A stretch of 64,000 bases of DNA. Source: Brucella intermedia LMG 3301. GTDB lineage: Bacteria; Pseudomonadota; Alphaproteobacteria; Rhizobiales; Rhizobiaceae. The stretch lies in contig NZ_ACQA01000002.1 in the NCBI RefSeq assembly GCF_000182645.1, positions 1,545,001 through 1,609,000 on the forward strand, read 5' to 3'. A program made the position numbers and the translations under genes. The notes under the pieces were generated by a model, which saw nothing but the letters and a program-made list of their open reading frames with translations, had not been told where the DNA came from and did no database searches. This document shows positions 17,656 through 26,760 of this stretch, one piece after another (the stretch's first letter is position 1; every line of letters begins with the position of its first letter).

Positions 17656-18981
17656 TTGACAAACAATTCAACAGCAAACGCGCGAACAGCTCAACGCACC
17701 GTCTTTGTCAACGAACTGACAAATGGCTTGCTCGATCCTGCAGCGCCCATGCTCGGCCCGGTCGCGGACGGAGGCGTGATCATCGCCAACACATCGCCGG
17801 GTTGCTGGGGGCCAATGATCACGCCTGAAATCCGCGGTGGTCATGAAGTCACCAGACCTGTCGCCGTGGAGGGGGCTGAGGTCGGAGACGCGATAGCAAT
17901 CAGAATCCGGTCCCTCGTCGTCACATCCGCCGCCACGGCATCCGGGAACGACAAGGTCATGGAGGGTCGTTTCAACGGCGATCCCTTCTGTGCTGCCGTG
18001 TGCCCTGGCTGTGGAACACAATGGCCAGCGACACGTATCGAAGGCATTGGTCAAACCGCTGTCCGCTGCGAGACATGTGGAGCCGACGCTGCGCCATTCA
18101 CTTCCACCCATGGCTACACGATTGCGTTCGACGATGAGCGCAGCGTGGGTCTCACCCTTGGTCGCGCTGAAGCAGAGAAAATGGCTGCTGACGCTGCCCG
18201 GCTCATGGCCCTGCCGGATGCCTCGATCCAGAATCCCATCCTGACCTTCGCGCCAGCCGATCTCGTTGCCGTCGCGACGCGACTGCGGCCTTTTCTTGGC
18301 CAACTCGGAACGACGCCCGGCAAGGCTATGCCCGACTCGCACAATGCAGGCGATTTCGGGTCGTTTCTGCTCAACGCTCCCCACGCTTATTCATTGACCG
18401 AGGAAGAGCTGATCGCAAACAAGACCGACGGCCATCTCGACGTCAACACGGTTCGCGAAGGCGCCGTCCTCATCTGCCCAGTCAAAGTTCCCGGCGGCGG
18501 CATCTATCTGGGAGATATGCACGCATTCCAGGGTGACGGGGAAATCGCCGGTCATACCGCAGACGTGGCAGGCACGGCCACTCTGGAAGTTCACGTTATC
18601 AAGGGACTGAGGCTTGACGGCCCGATTCTTTTCCCGGTCGCCGAGGATCTGCCCTATCTTGCACGTCCGCTCACTTCGAGTGAAAAACATGCGGTCAAGG
18701 CTCTGGCCGCCAGACACGGGGTCACGACGGTGGAAGAGGATGCGCCGGTCACCTTTATCGGAACCGGAGCCAACCTCAATCTCGCGACGGAGAACGGTTT
18801 GCAGCGTGCTGCCGAGGTCCTCGAGATGAGCGTGCCGGAAGTCATGAATCGCGCGACAGTGGCCGGAGCAATCGAGATCGGCCGCAATCCGGGGGTCGTT
18901 CGTGTGACCTTACGGGCTCCCCTCCATCTACTCGAAGCAAAAGGTCTGTGCGCCTTCCCGCGCAGCCTTTACGGCCTCTAG
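17656..18981 (+). CDS. Acetamidase/formamidase family protein
   Basis: 441-residue FmdA/AmdA-family amidase hydrolysing short-chain amides to acid and ammonia. The start is TTG at 17656 with GGAGGAG seven bases upstream; no in-frame ATG fits as well. Family features include GGGIYLGDMHAFQGDGE, where conserved acidic residues lie, and the closing catalytic-core segment. Between about residues 112 and 145 there are two CxxC pairs (CPGCG and CETCG) that look like a zinc ribbon. The gene stands alone between the DipZ-like gene and the epoxide hydrolase, with its own ribosome binding site and a possible TACA repeat upstream. Confidence 0.88.
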   Translation: MTNNSTANARTAQRTVFVNELTNGLLDPAAPMLGPVADGGVIIANTSPGCWGPMITPEIRGGHEVTRPVAVEGAEVGDAIAIRIRSLVVTSAATASGNDKVMEGRFNGDPFCAAVCPGCGTQWPATRIEGIGQTAVRCETCGADAAPFTSTHGYTIAFDDERSVGLTLGRAEAEKMAADAARLMALPDASIQNPILTFAPADLVAVATRLRPFLGQLGTTPGKAMPDSHNAGDFGSFLLNAPHAYSLTEEELIANKTDGHLDVNTVREGAVLICPVKVPGGGIYLGDMHAFQGDGEIAGHTADVAGTATLEVHVIKGLRLDGPILFPVAEDLPYLARPLTSSEKHAVKALAARHGVTTVEEDAPVTFIGTGANLNLATENGLQRAAEVLEMSVPEVMNRATVAGAIEIGRNPGVVRVTLRAPLHLLEAKGLCAFPRSLYGL

Positions 18982-19108
18982 CCTACTTCCACTTACTCGC
19001 CGCGCCTTTCGCGCTGACATCCAATTCCCCCGATCCACCCTGTGCATCGGGCGGATTCCTGCGCGCCCTGGCCCGCCGGAAAGCTGGTACAAACAAGGAG
19101 ATTTATCC

Positions 19109-20419
19109 GTGACAACATTGAAACGACCCGCCGCTTGGAAGTTGGCCGCCTCGGCAGCATTTCTGATCGCAGCCGGGCTTCCGATCGGCGCGCAGGCCGA
19201 TATTGCGAAGCCCGTGAGGGTAGCTGAAACCCAGCTTCCGGCAGACACCTCCATCAGGCCATTTCATTTTCGCGCGTCCGATGAGGCTCTGGCCGATCTG
19301 CGTCGCCGCATCTCCGCCACCAAATGGCCGAGTCAGGAGCTTGTTGGCGACGACACGCAGGGCGGGCAGCTGGAAACGATGCGCAAGCTCGCGCAATATT
19401 GGTCGACCGATTACGACTGGCGGCGCGTCGAGGCGAGGCTCGAAAGCCTTCCCCAGTTCGTGACCAATATCGACGGCGTGGATATTCACTTCATCCATGT
19501 ACGCTCCCGGCACAGGAATGCTCTGCCGATCATCGTCACGCATGGCTGGCCGGGTTCCATAGTCGAGCAGCTCAAGATCATCGATCCACTGACGAACCCC
19601 ACCGCGCACGGCGGCACCGATGCAGACGCCTTCGACATCGTCATCCCGTCACTGCCGGGCTACGGCTTCTCCGGCAAGCCTACCGAACTGGGATGGGAAC
19701 CGGCACGCATCGCCCGCGCCTGGACGGAACTGATGAAACGGCTCGGCTACACCAGTTATGTCGCTCAGGGCGGCGATTGGGGGGACGCTGTAACCGAACA
19801 AATGGCCGTGCAGGCACCGAAGGGCCTGCTGGGGATACACACCAATATGCCCGGTGCCGTTCCGGACGATATCCAGAAGTCGCTGGATGCGAACCGGCCG
19901 GCACCCGCCGGACTATCCGCGGAGGAAAAGCGCGCCTATGGGCAGCTGGATTTCTTCTACAAACACGGCCTTGCCTACGCGCAGGAAATGACGGCCCGTC
20001 CCCAGACGCTCTATGGCGTGGAGGATTCCCCAATTGGCCTCGCCTCGTGGATGCTCGATCACGACGCAAAAAGCTACCAGCTGATCGCACGCGTATTTGA
20101 CGGACAGGAAGAAGGCCTGACGCGCGATGATGTGCTCGACAACATTACGCTCTACTGGCTGACCAACACCGCTGTGTCTTCGGCACGGCTCTATTGGGAA
20201 AACAAGTTCGCTTTCTTTGCACCGAAGGGGATCAAGATCCCGGTCGCCGTCAGCGCCTTCCCGGACGAGCTTTATCAGGCACCGGAAAGCTGGGCAAAAC
20301 AGGCCTTTCCAAGTCTGATCTATTACAATCGCCCGGCAAAGGGTGGCCATTTCGCGGCCTGGGAACAGCCGCAACTCTTTTCCGAGGAGCTCCGGGCAGC
20401 GTTCAAAGGTCTCCGGTGA
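19109..20419 (+). CDS. Exported epoxide hydrolase family protein
   Basis: 436 residues, GTG start with AAGGAG eight bases upstream. A Sec signal peptide is clear: WKLAASAAFLIAAGLPIGAQA, cleaved near residue 31. Then comes the EHN domain of microsomal-type epoxide hydrolases (IRPFHFRASDEALADLRRRI). The hydrolase core follows, with oxyanion motif THGWPGS, nucleophile Asp in AQGGDWGDAVTEQ and the catalytic histidine in GGHFAAWEQP. It probably opens epoxides in the periplasm. A strong terminator follows. It is one of three alpha/beta hydrolases in 7 kb, all with export signals. Confidence 0.92.
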   Translation: MTTLKRPAAWKLAASAAFLIAAGLPIGAQADIAKPVRVAETQLPADTSIRPFHFRASDEALADLRRRISATKWPSQELVGDDTQGGQLETMRKLAQYWSTDYDWRRVEARLESLPQFVTNIDGVDIHFIHVRSRHRNALPIIVTHGWPGSIVEQLKIIDPLTNPTAHGGTDADAFDIVIPSLPGYGFSGKPTELGWEPARIARAWTELMKRLGYTSYVAQGGDWGDAVTEQMAVQAPKGLLGIHTNMPGAVPDDIQKSLDANRPAPAGLSAEEKRAYGQLDFFYKHGLAYAQEMTARPQTLYGVEDSPIGLASWMLDHDAKSYQLIARVFDGQEEGLTRDDVLDNITLYWLTNTAVSSARLYWENKFAFFAPKGIKIPVAVSAFPDELYQAPESWAKQAFPSLIYYNRPAKGGHFAAWEQPQLFSEELRAAFKGLR

Positions 20420-20515
20420 GCGAGCCGTTATAGAAATCGCACGCGTAGTATCCGTCAGGGGCACTCCTCCGGGGATGACCCCGATGGAAAATGTGACGAC
20501 GGAGACTTTGAACGA

Positions 20516-20550
20516 AAAGAAAGGGCGCGGAGAATGTTCCGCGCCTTTTC
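20516..20550 (+). terminator. Rho-independent terminator after epoxide hydrolase
   Basis: The stem GGCGCGGA (20524-20531) pairs with TCCGCGCC (20538-20545) around a 6-base loop. A-rich sequence precedes and TTTT follows. It could work on both strands, since the hydrolase at 20648 converges on it. Confidence 0.85.
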
Positions 20551-20647
20551 TTGCCGATACGTAGAACGTTCCCGGAAGCCGATCGATCCACTTGCGGTTT
20601 CACGCTGTTGACGACCCCCCAATCACGCTCTGGCAAATATATGAAGA

Positions 20648-21424
20648 TCACCTTGCAGCGGCCGCTTCTTCGATCAGGTCCACCACCATGTCGGGATGGG
20701 AAACCATCACGACATGCGATCCGCCATTGATAACGACCGTCTTGCGGGATGCGGCTCTCTCGGCCATCCAGCCCATTGCTTGCGGGGGAATGTTCTTGTC
20801 CGCATCCCCATAGATGAACCAGGATGGCCTGGATTTCCAGGCGGCTTCCGTGGCCTGTTCCGTCAAGCCTGCCTCGCTGAGCGGTCGTTGCGCAGCTGCC
20901 ATGAGCAGGGCCTCTTCTTCCGGAACATCGGCAGCGAACTGCTGATGGAATTTATCCTGTTGAATGTAGAGATCCTTGCCGCCATTTTCGATCTCGACCG
21001 GCACCGCCAGGGCTGCTCCAAGCGTGCTGCCGGGGAACTTAACCGAGAGACCTGTCAGATTTTCACCCTTTTCAGGGGCAAAAGCGGCGACAAATACAAG
21101 CGACTTCACATTGTCGGATTGCGCAGCAGCCTGACTGATAACTGCGCCGCCATAGGAATGGCCAACCAGAACAACAGACGTCTTGAGACTGGCAAGGGTG
21201 CGCTTGACATAGTCCGCATCTGTCAAGAGGCTGCGCAGCGGATTGGCGATGGCGATAACCGGGTAGCCGTCCTTTTCAAGGCGGGCGACAACTCCGTTCC
21301 AGCTTGACGAGTCCGCAAACGCACCATGCACCAGCACGACAGTAGGTTTGTCCTCCTGGGCGATAGCATTTCCCGAAACGAGTGTGGCGGCTGCAATTGA
21401 AGCTGCGATGATCAGCTTACGCAT
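20648..21424 (-). CDS. Exported alpha/beta hydrolase (serine esterase type)
   Basis: 258 residues. The N-terminus MRKLIIAASIAAATLVSGNAIAQ is a Sec signal peptide with an AQ cleavage site. The core has VLVHGAFADSSSW (oxyanion region), the nucleophile elbow VGHSYGGAVISQA with serine, and a late histidine in INGGSHVVMVSHPDMV. This is the general alpha/beta hydrolase-6-like esterase type, unlike the Asp-nucleophile hydrolases nearby. Substrate unknown. No TACA repeat was found in its promoter. Confidence 0.9.
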   Translation of the reverse strand: MRKLIIAASIAAATLVSGNAIAQEDKPTVVLVHGAFADSSSWNGVVARLEKDGYPVIAIANPLRSLLTDADYVKRTLASLKTSVVLVGHSYGGAVISQAAAQSDNVKSLVFVAAFAPEKGENLTGLSVKFPGSTLGAALAVPVEIENGGKDLYIQQDKFHQQFAADVPEEEALLMAAAQRPLSEAGLTEQATEAAWKSRPSWFIYGDADKNIPPQAMGWMAERAASRKTVVINGGSHVVMVSHPDMVVDLIEEAAAAR

Positions 21425-21544
21425 TGTTGTTTCCTTAATGGCCTATGTGTTGTTTGGAGCTGAAGCTTGTAGAAATGGCGTTCGCCACCGGATGCGGCTG
21501 AAAGTCATGTCCAGCCGCATTCGGTGAAAGGTTGTCTGGCGCGC

Positions 21545-21799
21545 TTATTCGTAGCTGGACGGAGAGGCATCACCAAAACGATGCGCGGAGCCGTCATGAT
21601 AAACGGCGGCATCCTTGCCGATGGAGGCAGGCGCACGGAAGTCCAGCTTTACCGAGACCGGGCTGTTGCCGGGAGCGCGTGCCGCCTTATCCTGAAAGGC
21701 AAGCGCCTCTGGCTGGCCAACATAAGGGTTCTCAGCAAATGATGCGCTGCTGCTCAGGGCGATGATGGCGGTGGCGGCTGCAAAAACGATCTTGTTCAT
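21545..21799 (-). CDS. Small secreted protein of unknown function
   Basis: 84 residues from the ATG at 21799, with AAGGAT about nine bases upstream. The Sec signal MNKIVFAAATAIIALSSSASFA gives a mature protein of about 62 residues starting ENPYVGQPEALAF and ending in a serine- and histidine-rich tail. I recognise no domain. A TACA-N6-TACA repeat lies 125 bases upstream on the same strand, linking it to the putative two-component regulon. The protein is probably periplasmic. Confidence 0.75.
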   Translation of the reverse strand: MNKIVFAAATAIIALSSSASFAENPYVGQPEALAFQDKAARAPGNSPVSVKLDFRAPASIGKDAAVYHDGSAHRFGDASPSSYE

Positions 21800-21923
21800 G
21801 GCGATATCCTTCTTTGTTCTACCTAGCGAAATCTGCTGCCCTGCGTCATTGCGGGGCTCTGCGTCGCTTGATGACGAGAAGATGCATCGACCGATTATCC
21901 GGGATGTGTCCGCCAGCCCCCCA

Positions 21924-21940
21924 TTTTGTATCGTTGTGTA
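21924..21940 (-). promoter_or_regulatory. TACA-N6-TACA direct repeat upstream of small secreted protein
   Basis: On the minus strand this reads TACACAACGATACAAAA. The CGATACA part equals the copy at 15512-15528 and the half-site period is 10 bp. Confidence 0.55.
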
Positions 21941-22053
21941 AAAAGGGGCGCTCACCGTTTCGTGCTGTGGTGGCGAGCACCTTATGGTGGCTTCGAGGAC
22001 CCGAGGTAGTTGGCGGGATTCGCTCAGGCTTAGCCCTGCGCGCGACCTATCAA

Positions 22054-22078
22054 GGAACTTAAATTACCACGTCGCGTT
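22054..22078 (+). promoter_or_regulatory. EcfG-type promoter (GGAAC-N16-CGTT)
   Basis: GGAAC at 22054-22058 and CGTT at 22075-22078 match the alphaproteobacterial general stress sigma factor consensus exactly. It lies about 120 bases before the small gene at 22199, which precedes the catalase. The rest of 21800-22198 holds no recognised gene. Confidence 0.6.
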
Positions 22079-22198
22079 ACTCAAAGGACGGAGATGCCAG
22101 TTTCCTGCCTTGCGCACCGTTGCGCGAACACTAGTTGGCGGGAATTTCACGGCGAGCCAGGCTTCAAATGTCTATCCGACACTATGAGGAAACGAACT

Positions 22199-22453
22199 AT
22201 GGGAAAGGAAAAGCCCCGCGAAGACCTGTTCCGCGATGCGCACAAGGACATCTCCTACGAGCGCAGGCCAGCGCAGGCAGTCGGGAACGACGAGATCGCT
22301 CGCTCCGGCACCTTGAAGCGATGGGCGAAAGAACGCGGCTTGAACCATGCACAAAATCTGCTTGATCAGACGCTTCAGGAAAAACCCAGGACCGACTGCA
22401 ATCTGATGAAGCTTGCGGGCGGTTCAGTCAACCAGCGTCCCACGGCAGCGTAA
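22199..22453 (+). CDS. Small charged protein of unknown function
   Basis: 84 residues from the ATG at 22199, chosen because GAGGA lies eight bases upstream; in-frame ATGs at 22184 and 22094 lack one. The product is hydrophilic and strongly charged (GKEKPREDLFRDAHKDISYE) with no membrane segment or signal. No family is recognised with certainty. The EcfG-type promoter upstream and the catalase downstream suggest a stress-induced protein. A hairpin terminator follows at 22460. Confidence 0.7.
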   Translation: MGKEKPREDLFRDAHKDISYERRPAQAVGNDEIARSGTLKRWAKERGLNHAQNLLDQTLQEKPRTDCNLMKLAGGSVNQRPTAA

Positions 22454-22459
22454 TTATGG

Positions 22460-22483
22460 AAGGGTGCTGTTCGGCACCTTTTT
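22460..22483 (+). terminator. Hairpin with T-run between small gene and catalase
   Basis: GGTGC (22463-22467) pairs with GCACC (22474-22478), extended by weaker pairs, and is followed by five T. The short stem suggests a weak terminator, so some read-through into the catalase is likely. Confidence 0.55.
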
Positions 22484-22520
22484 CATGTGAACAGAGATCA
22501 CGTAAAAGGAGGAGCCAGCC

Positions 22521-24635
22521 ATGTCAGCCAGCGACAAAGCCGCATCTAAACGGAAGCCACGCCAGATTCATGACCAGACGCTTGAGGCTGGTCAGGGTGG
22601 TGAGCTTCATCAGGTTGCCGACGACAAGACACCGGTCATGACCACGGCCCAGGGCGGACCGATTTCAGATGACCTCAATACGCTCAAGATCGGTGCACGC
22701 GGTCCGACGCTTATCGAGGATTTCCATTTTCGGGAAAAGATATTTCACTTCGACCACGAACGTATTCCCGAGCGCGTCGTCCATGCCCGAGGCTATGGCG
22801 CGCATGGCTATTTCGAGACGACAGCATCACTTAGCGAATATACGCGCGCAGACATTTTCCAACGGGTTGGCGAGAAGACGCCGGTCTTTGTCCGTTTCTC
22901 CACGGTCGCCGGATCGAAGGGTTCGTTCGACCTCGCCCGGGACGTCCGGGGCTTCGCCGTCAAGATTTACACCAAGGAAGGCAACTGGGATATTGTCGGC
23001 AATAACATTCCAGTCTTCTTCATTCAGGACGCCATCCGATTCCCTGATATGGTACACGCCGTCAAGGAGGAGCCGGATCGGGCATTCCCGCAGGCCCAGT
23101 CGGCACATGACAATTTTTGGGACTTCATCAGCCTGACACCAGAATCCATGCACATGATCATGTGGATCATGTCGGACCGCGCCATACCGCGCTCGTTCCG
23201 TTTCATGGAAGGATTTGGCGTCCATACTTTCCGCTTCGTGAATGACAGGGATCAGTCGACCTTTGTCAAATTCATCTGGAAGCCGAAACTTGGCCTCCAA
23301 TCCATCGTATGGAACGAAGCGGTCAAGATCAATGGCGCCGACCCCGATTTCCATCGGCGCGATCTCTGGAATGCCATCCAGGCGGGTGACTTTCCGGAAT
23401 GGGAACTGTGCGTGCAACTCTTTGATCAGGATTTTGCCGACAGCTTCGACTTCGATGTGCTGGACCCGACCAAGCTGATCCCGGAAGAAATCATAAAGCC
23501 CATGCCGGTTGGGCGGCTGGTCCTCAACCGCATGCCGGACAATTTCTTCGCCGAGACTGAACAGGTCGCGTTCATGACGCAGAACGTTCCCCCCGGCATC
23601 GACTTCTCGAATGATCCGCTGCTTCAGGGGCGCAATTTCTCCTATCTCGACACGCAATTGAAACGGCTGGGTAGTCCCAATTTCACCCACATCCCCATCA
23701 ATGCACCCAAGTGTCCATTTCACCATTTTCAGCAGGACGGACATATGGCGATGCGCAACCCTGTGGGGCGGGCAAACTATCAGCCAAATTCGTGGGGGGA
23801 GGGACCGAGGCCCGATCAAAAGCTCGGATTCCGATCATTTGCGGCGCAGGAAGATGGGCAGAAGGTTCGCCTTCGGGCGGAAAGCTTTGCCGATCATTAC
23901 AGCCAGGCGCGCCAGTTCTACCTGAGCCAGACCGAGACGGAGCAGAAGCATATAGCGATGGCGCTGACCTTCGAACTGTCGAAGGTGGAAACGCCCAGGA
24001 TCCGCGAGCGTATTGTGTCCCACCTGCTCAACATCGATGCCACCCTTGCGGAAACGGTCGCCGGCAAGCTTGGCATCCGCACGATGCCGCAGGCGGCAGA
24101 TGTGATGGTGCCGGTGCGCGACGATCTTGCTCCGTCTCCGGCGCTGAGCATCATTGCAAACGGGCCCGGCAGCTTCAAGGGCCGGAAGATTGGTGTACTT
24201 GCCGCCAACGGCTCGAATGCCCAGGTGCTGGACGCAATCCGGCAGGCCACTGAACAGGAGGGCGCAACGTTGGAACTGGTCGCGCCTACGGTCGGAGGTT
24301 TCGAGGCGTCCAGCGGCGACTGGATGGAGGCCGATCATATGATCGATGGCGGTCCATCCGTCTTGTTCGACGCTGTCGCACTTGTACTGTCCGAGGAGGC
24401 AGCGGATCGATTGACCAGAGAAGCCGCGGCGCGGGATTTCGTTGCCGACGCCTTTGCCCATTGCAAGTTTATCGGGTTTACCGCAGGCGCGATGCCGCTA
24501 CTGGCAAAGGCGGGCATTGAACCCGATATGGATGAGGGACTAATCTCGCTGGACAATGAAAAGGGAGCGTCGGAATTTGTTACATCCTGCCGCAAGCTCC
24601 GGTTGTGGGCGCGGGAAAATGCCGTCAAGCTTTGA
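22521..24635 (+). CDS. katE: Large-subunit catalase (clade 2, HPII/KatE-like)
   Basis: 704-residue haem catalase converting hydrogen peroxide to water and oxygen, with AGGAGGAG before the ATG. The catalytic histidine is in [13 protein letters not shown] (about 88), the distal asparagine in [15 protein letters not shown], and the proximal haem tyrosine in [14 protein letters not shown]. The last 150 residues ([21 protein letters not shown] onward) form the flavodoxin-like/DJ-1-type domain found only in large-subunit catalases. It is slightly shorter than E. coli HPII (753). Expression may depend on the general stress sigma factor, given the EcfG-type promoter 440 bases upstream. Confidence 0.96.
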   Translation: MSASDKAASKRKPRQIHDQTLEAGQGGELHQVADDKTPVMTTAQGGPISDDLNTLKIGARGPTLIEDFHFREKIFHFDHERIPERVVHARGYGAHGYFETTASLSEYTRADIFQRVGEKTPVFVRFSTVAGSKGSFDLARDVRGFAVKIYTKEGNWDIVGNNIPVFFIQDAIRFPDMVHAVKEEPDRAFPQAQSAHDNFWDFISLTPESMHMIMWIMSDRAIPRSFRFMEGFGVHTFRFVNDRDQSTFVKFIWKPKLGLQSIVWNEAVKINGADPDFHRRDLWNAIQAGDFPEWELCVQLFDQDFADSFDFDVLDPTKLIPEEIIKPMPVGRLVLNRMPDNFFAETEQVAFMTQNVPPGIDFSNDPLLQGRNFSYLDTQLKRLGSPNFTHIPINAPKCPFHHFQQDGHMAMRNPVGRANYQPNSWGEGPRPDQKLGFRSFAAQEDGQKVRLRAESFADHYSQARQFYLSQTETEQKHIAMALTFELSKVETPRIRERIVSHLLNIDATLAETVAGKLGIRTMPQAADVMVPVRDDLAPSPALSIIANGPGSFKGRKIGVLAANGSNAQVLDAIRQATEQEGATLELVAPTVGGFEASSGDWMEADHMIDGGPSVLFDAVALVLSEEAADRLTREAAARDFVADAFAHCKFIGFTAGAMPLLAKAGIEPDMDEGLISLDNEKGASEFVTSCRKLRLWARENAVKL

Positions 24636-24686
24636 CATGCGGCACAAGACCGATGTGAAGAGGCCTTTCGAAGACAGATCACAAAG

Positions 24687-24713
24687 CGGTCCGGCCACAA
24701 GCCGGACCGTTTA
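24687..24713 (+). terminator. Rho-independent terminator after catalase
   Basis: A 9-bp GC-rich perfect stem, CGGTCCGGC (24687-24695) with GCCGGACCG (24701-24709), five-base loop, followed by TTTAT. Confidence 0.85.
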
Positions 24714-24872
24714 TCATGTCAGAACGTGAACCAAGTGCGCTGGTCCGGTCGGGACCTACGCGTTCTTCTTGCTGCTCCAACCTGTCGAGCGGGTGTCCTG
24801 GGCGATGGCTCTTTCTGGATGGGGATTGACCGCCCTACGCACGGGCCACTTCAATCAGCCGACTGCGACCTG

Positions 24873-24900
24873 AAAAGGGGCAGGGAAACGACCCTGCCCC
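24873..24900 (-). terminator. Rho-independent terminator for the minus-strand ABC operon
   Basis: GGGGCAGGG (24877-24885) pairs with CCCTGCCCC (24892-24900). On the minus strand the stem is followed by TTTT, just beyond the binding protein stop at 24911. Confidence 0.85.
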
Positions 24901-24910
24901 AAAGCGGATA

Positions 24911-25951
24911 TTATGCCTTTGCCGCTTCCACGAAGCGTGGATTGAAGGTCTGCGCAAACGAAATATCTGCATTCGCCAACTCTGGGTCGAGAGCCTTGAG
25001 CATTTCAAACAGGCTCTTGAAGCCGTCTTCCGCGATCAGACCCTTTTCAGAATACATGGCGCGGGACTTTTCGAAGCCGGTCTTGTACAGTTCCCGGTCA
25101 CCCAGCAGATATTCCTCCGGCACGGCATCCGCCACTTCATCGGCAGAAGCCTTATGGATCCAGTTCAGCGATTTGACGAATGCATTGACGACACGCTGCG
25201 TTGTAACCGGATTGGCATCGATGAAGCTCTGTTGCGCATATACGGTCGCTGCGGGATTGGTGCCGCCGAAAAGCTGACGCGTGCCCTCTTCGGTGCGCGT
25301 GTCGAGAAGCAGTGTGATGTCGCCATCCACTTCTAGTCGCGTGATGACCGGATCGAGATGGACGAGAGCGGCAATTTCACCCTTCTTGATGGCTGCGACC
25401 GCACTTGCGCCACCGCCCACACCGATGATCGAAGCGGCGTCTTCGGCGAGACCGTTCTTGATGAGCGCATATTGCAGCAACAGCGACGTCGATGAACCTG
25501 GCGCCGTGACGCCGACATTTTGGCCCTTGAGATCGGCAATCGTCTTGATCTCACCGGCAAGGTCCTTGCGCACGCCGATGCAGATTCCCGGAAAACGGCC
25601 AAGCTCGCAGACGGCCTTGATGTCCTGTCCCTTGTTCTGCATGCGAATGGTGTGCTCATATGCGCCAGTGACCACATCGACCGAACCGCCGATCAGCGCC
25701 TGCAGGGACTTTGCGCCACCGCCGAAATCATTGATGGTGGCCTTGATGCCTTCTTCCTCGAAGAATCCCTTGCGCTCGGCAATGGTGAGGGGGAGGTAAT
25801 AGAAGAGCGGCTTGCCGCCGACGCCGAACATCAGTTCCGGTTTTTCAGGTGCCGCGGATGCATCCTGCGCATAGGCGGGCAGGCGCGAGGCGATGCTCGC
25901 AAGCCCGAAGGCAGCGGCGCCCAGCAAGATATCTCTACGTGTTGTTCTCAT
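24911..25951 (-). CDS. NitT/TauT-type ABC transporter substrate-binding protein (module A)
   Basis: 346 residues from the ATG at 25951 with AAGGAGG upstream; the much longer open frame is an artefact. A twin-arginine-type signal (TTRRDILLGAAAFGLASIASRLPAYA) leads into an NMT1/THI5-like fold: FGVGGKPLFYYLPLTIAERKGFFEEEGI, then NDFGGGAKSLQALIGGSVDVV. Proteins of this class bind taurine, sulfonates, nitrate, pyrimidine precursors or aromatic acids. It follows the permease by 20 bases and is the last gene of module A. Ligand unknown. Confidence 0.9.
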   Translation of the reverse strand: MRTTRRDILLGAAAFGLASIASRLPAYAQDASAAPEKPELMFGVGGKPLFYYLPLTIAERKGFFEEEGIKATINDFGGGAKSLQALIGGSVDVVTGAYEHTIRMQNKGQDIKAVCELGRFPGICIGVRKDLAGEIKTIADLKGQNVGVTAPGSSTSLLLQYALIKNGLAEDAASIIGVGGGASAVAAIKKGEIAALVHLDPVITRLEVDGDITLLLDTRTEEGTRQLFGGTNPAATVYAQQSFIDANPVTTQRVVNAFVKSLNWIHKASADEVADAVPEEYLLGDRELYKTGFEKSRAMYSEKGLIAEDGFKSLFEMLKALDPELANADISFAQTFNPRFVEAAKA

Positions 25952-25971
25952 GGTTTCCTCCTTGAATCCTT

Positions 25972-26760
25972 TTAACCATTGTGTCCGGCAGCTTTCGGGC
26001 GCCAGACCAGCAGGCGGGCTTCGATGATAGAGACGCCCCAGTCGATGACGAGCACGAAGGCCGTCAGCACCAGCATGCCGGCAAAGACGCCGGTAACGTC
26101 GAACACGCCTTCGGCCTGATGGATCAGGTAGCCAAGCCCCGCCGATGAACCGAGATATTCCCCCACGACCGCGCCGACGACGGCAAAGCCGACAGCCGTA
26201 TGCAGGCTTGAGAACATCCACGACAGCGCGGATGGCAGATAGACGTTGCGCAAAAGCTGGCGCTCGTTCATGCCGAGCATACGGGCATTGGCGAGCACAG
26301 TCTGGTTCACTTCCTTCACGCCCTGATAGACGTTGAAGAAGACGATGAAGAAGACCAGCGATACGCCAAGTGCGACTTTGGACCAGATGCCGAGACCGAG
26401 CCACAGCGCGAAGATCGGCGCCAGCACGACACGCGGCAGCGAATTGGCGGCCTTCACGTAGGGGTCGAAGATCGCGGCGAGCAAAGGCTTGCGGGCAAAC
26501 CAGAAGCCGATCAGCACACCGCCGATTGCGCCGATGGCAAAGGCCAGCATGGCTTCAAGCAGTGTGATGCCGAGATGATACCAGATCGTGCCTTCCGCAA
26601 ACCATTTGGAGATGCGAACGGCCACATCGCCCGGCGTGGCAAAGAAAAACTTCGCTTTGGCCGGATTGCCCAGCAAGTGGGTTGCGGTGAAGAGGTGCCA
26701 GACCAGAATGACGGCCACCGCCACGCTGAGCTGCGCCAGAAACAGCATAGGCTTTTTCAT
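25972..26760 (-). CDS. NitT/TauT-type ABC transporter permease (module A)
   Basis: 262 residues from the ATG at 26760, which overlaps the ATPase stop (ATGA). Six helices are expected; the first is LFLAQLSVAVAVILVWHLF. The EAA loop is at EVNQTVLANARMLGMNERQLLRNVYLPSAL. It is the membrane partner of the ATPase before it and the binding protein after it. Confidence 0.92.
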   Translation of the reverse strand: MKKPMLFLAQLSVAVAVILVWHLFTATHLLGNPAKAKFFFATPGDVAVRISKWFAEGTIWYHLGITLLEAMLAFAIGAIGGVLIGFWFARKPLLAAIFDPYVKAANSLPRVVLAPIFALWLGLGIWSKVALGVSLVFFIVFFNVYQGVKEVNQTVLANARMLGMNERQLLRNVYLPSALSWMFSSLHTAVGFAVVGAVVGEYLGSSAGLGYLIHQAEGVFDVTGVFAGMLVLTAFVLVIDWGVSIIEARLLVWRPKAAGHNG

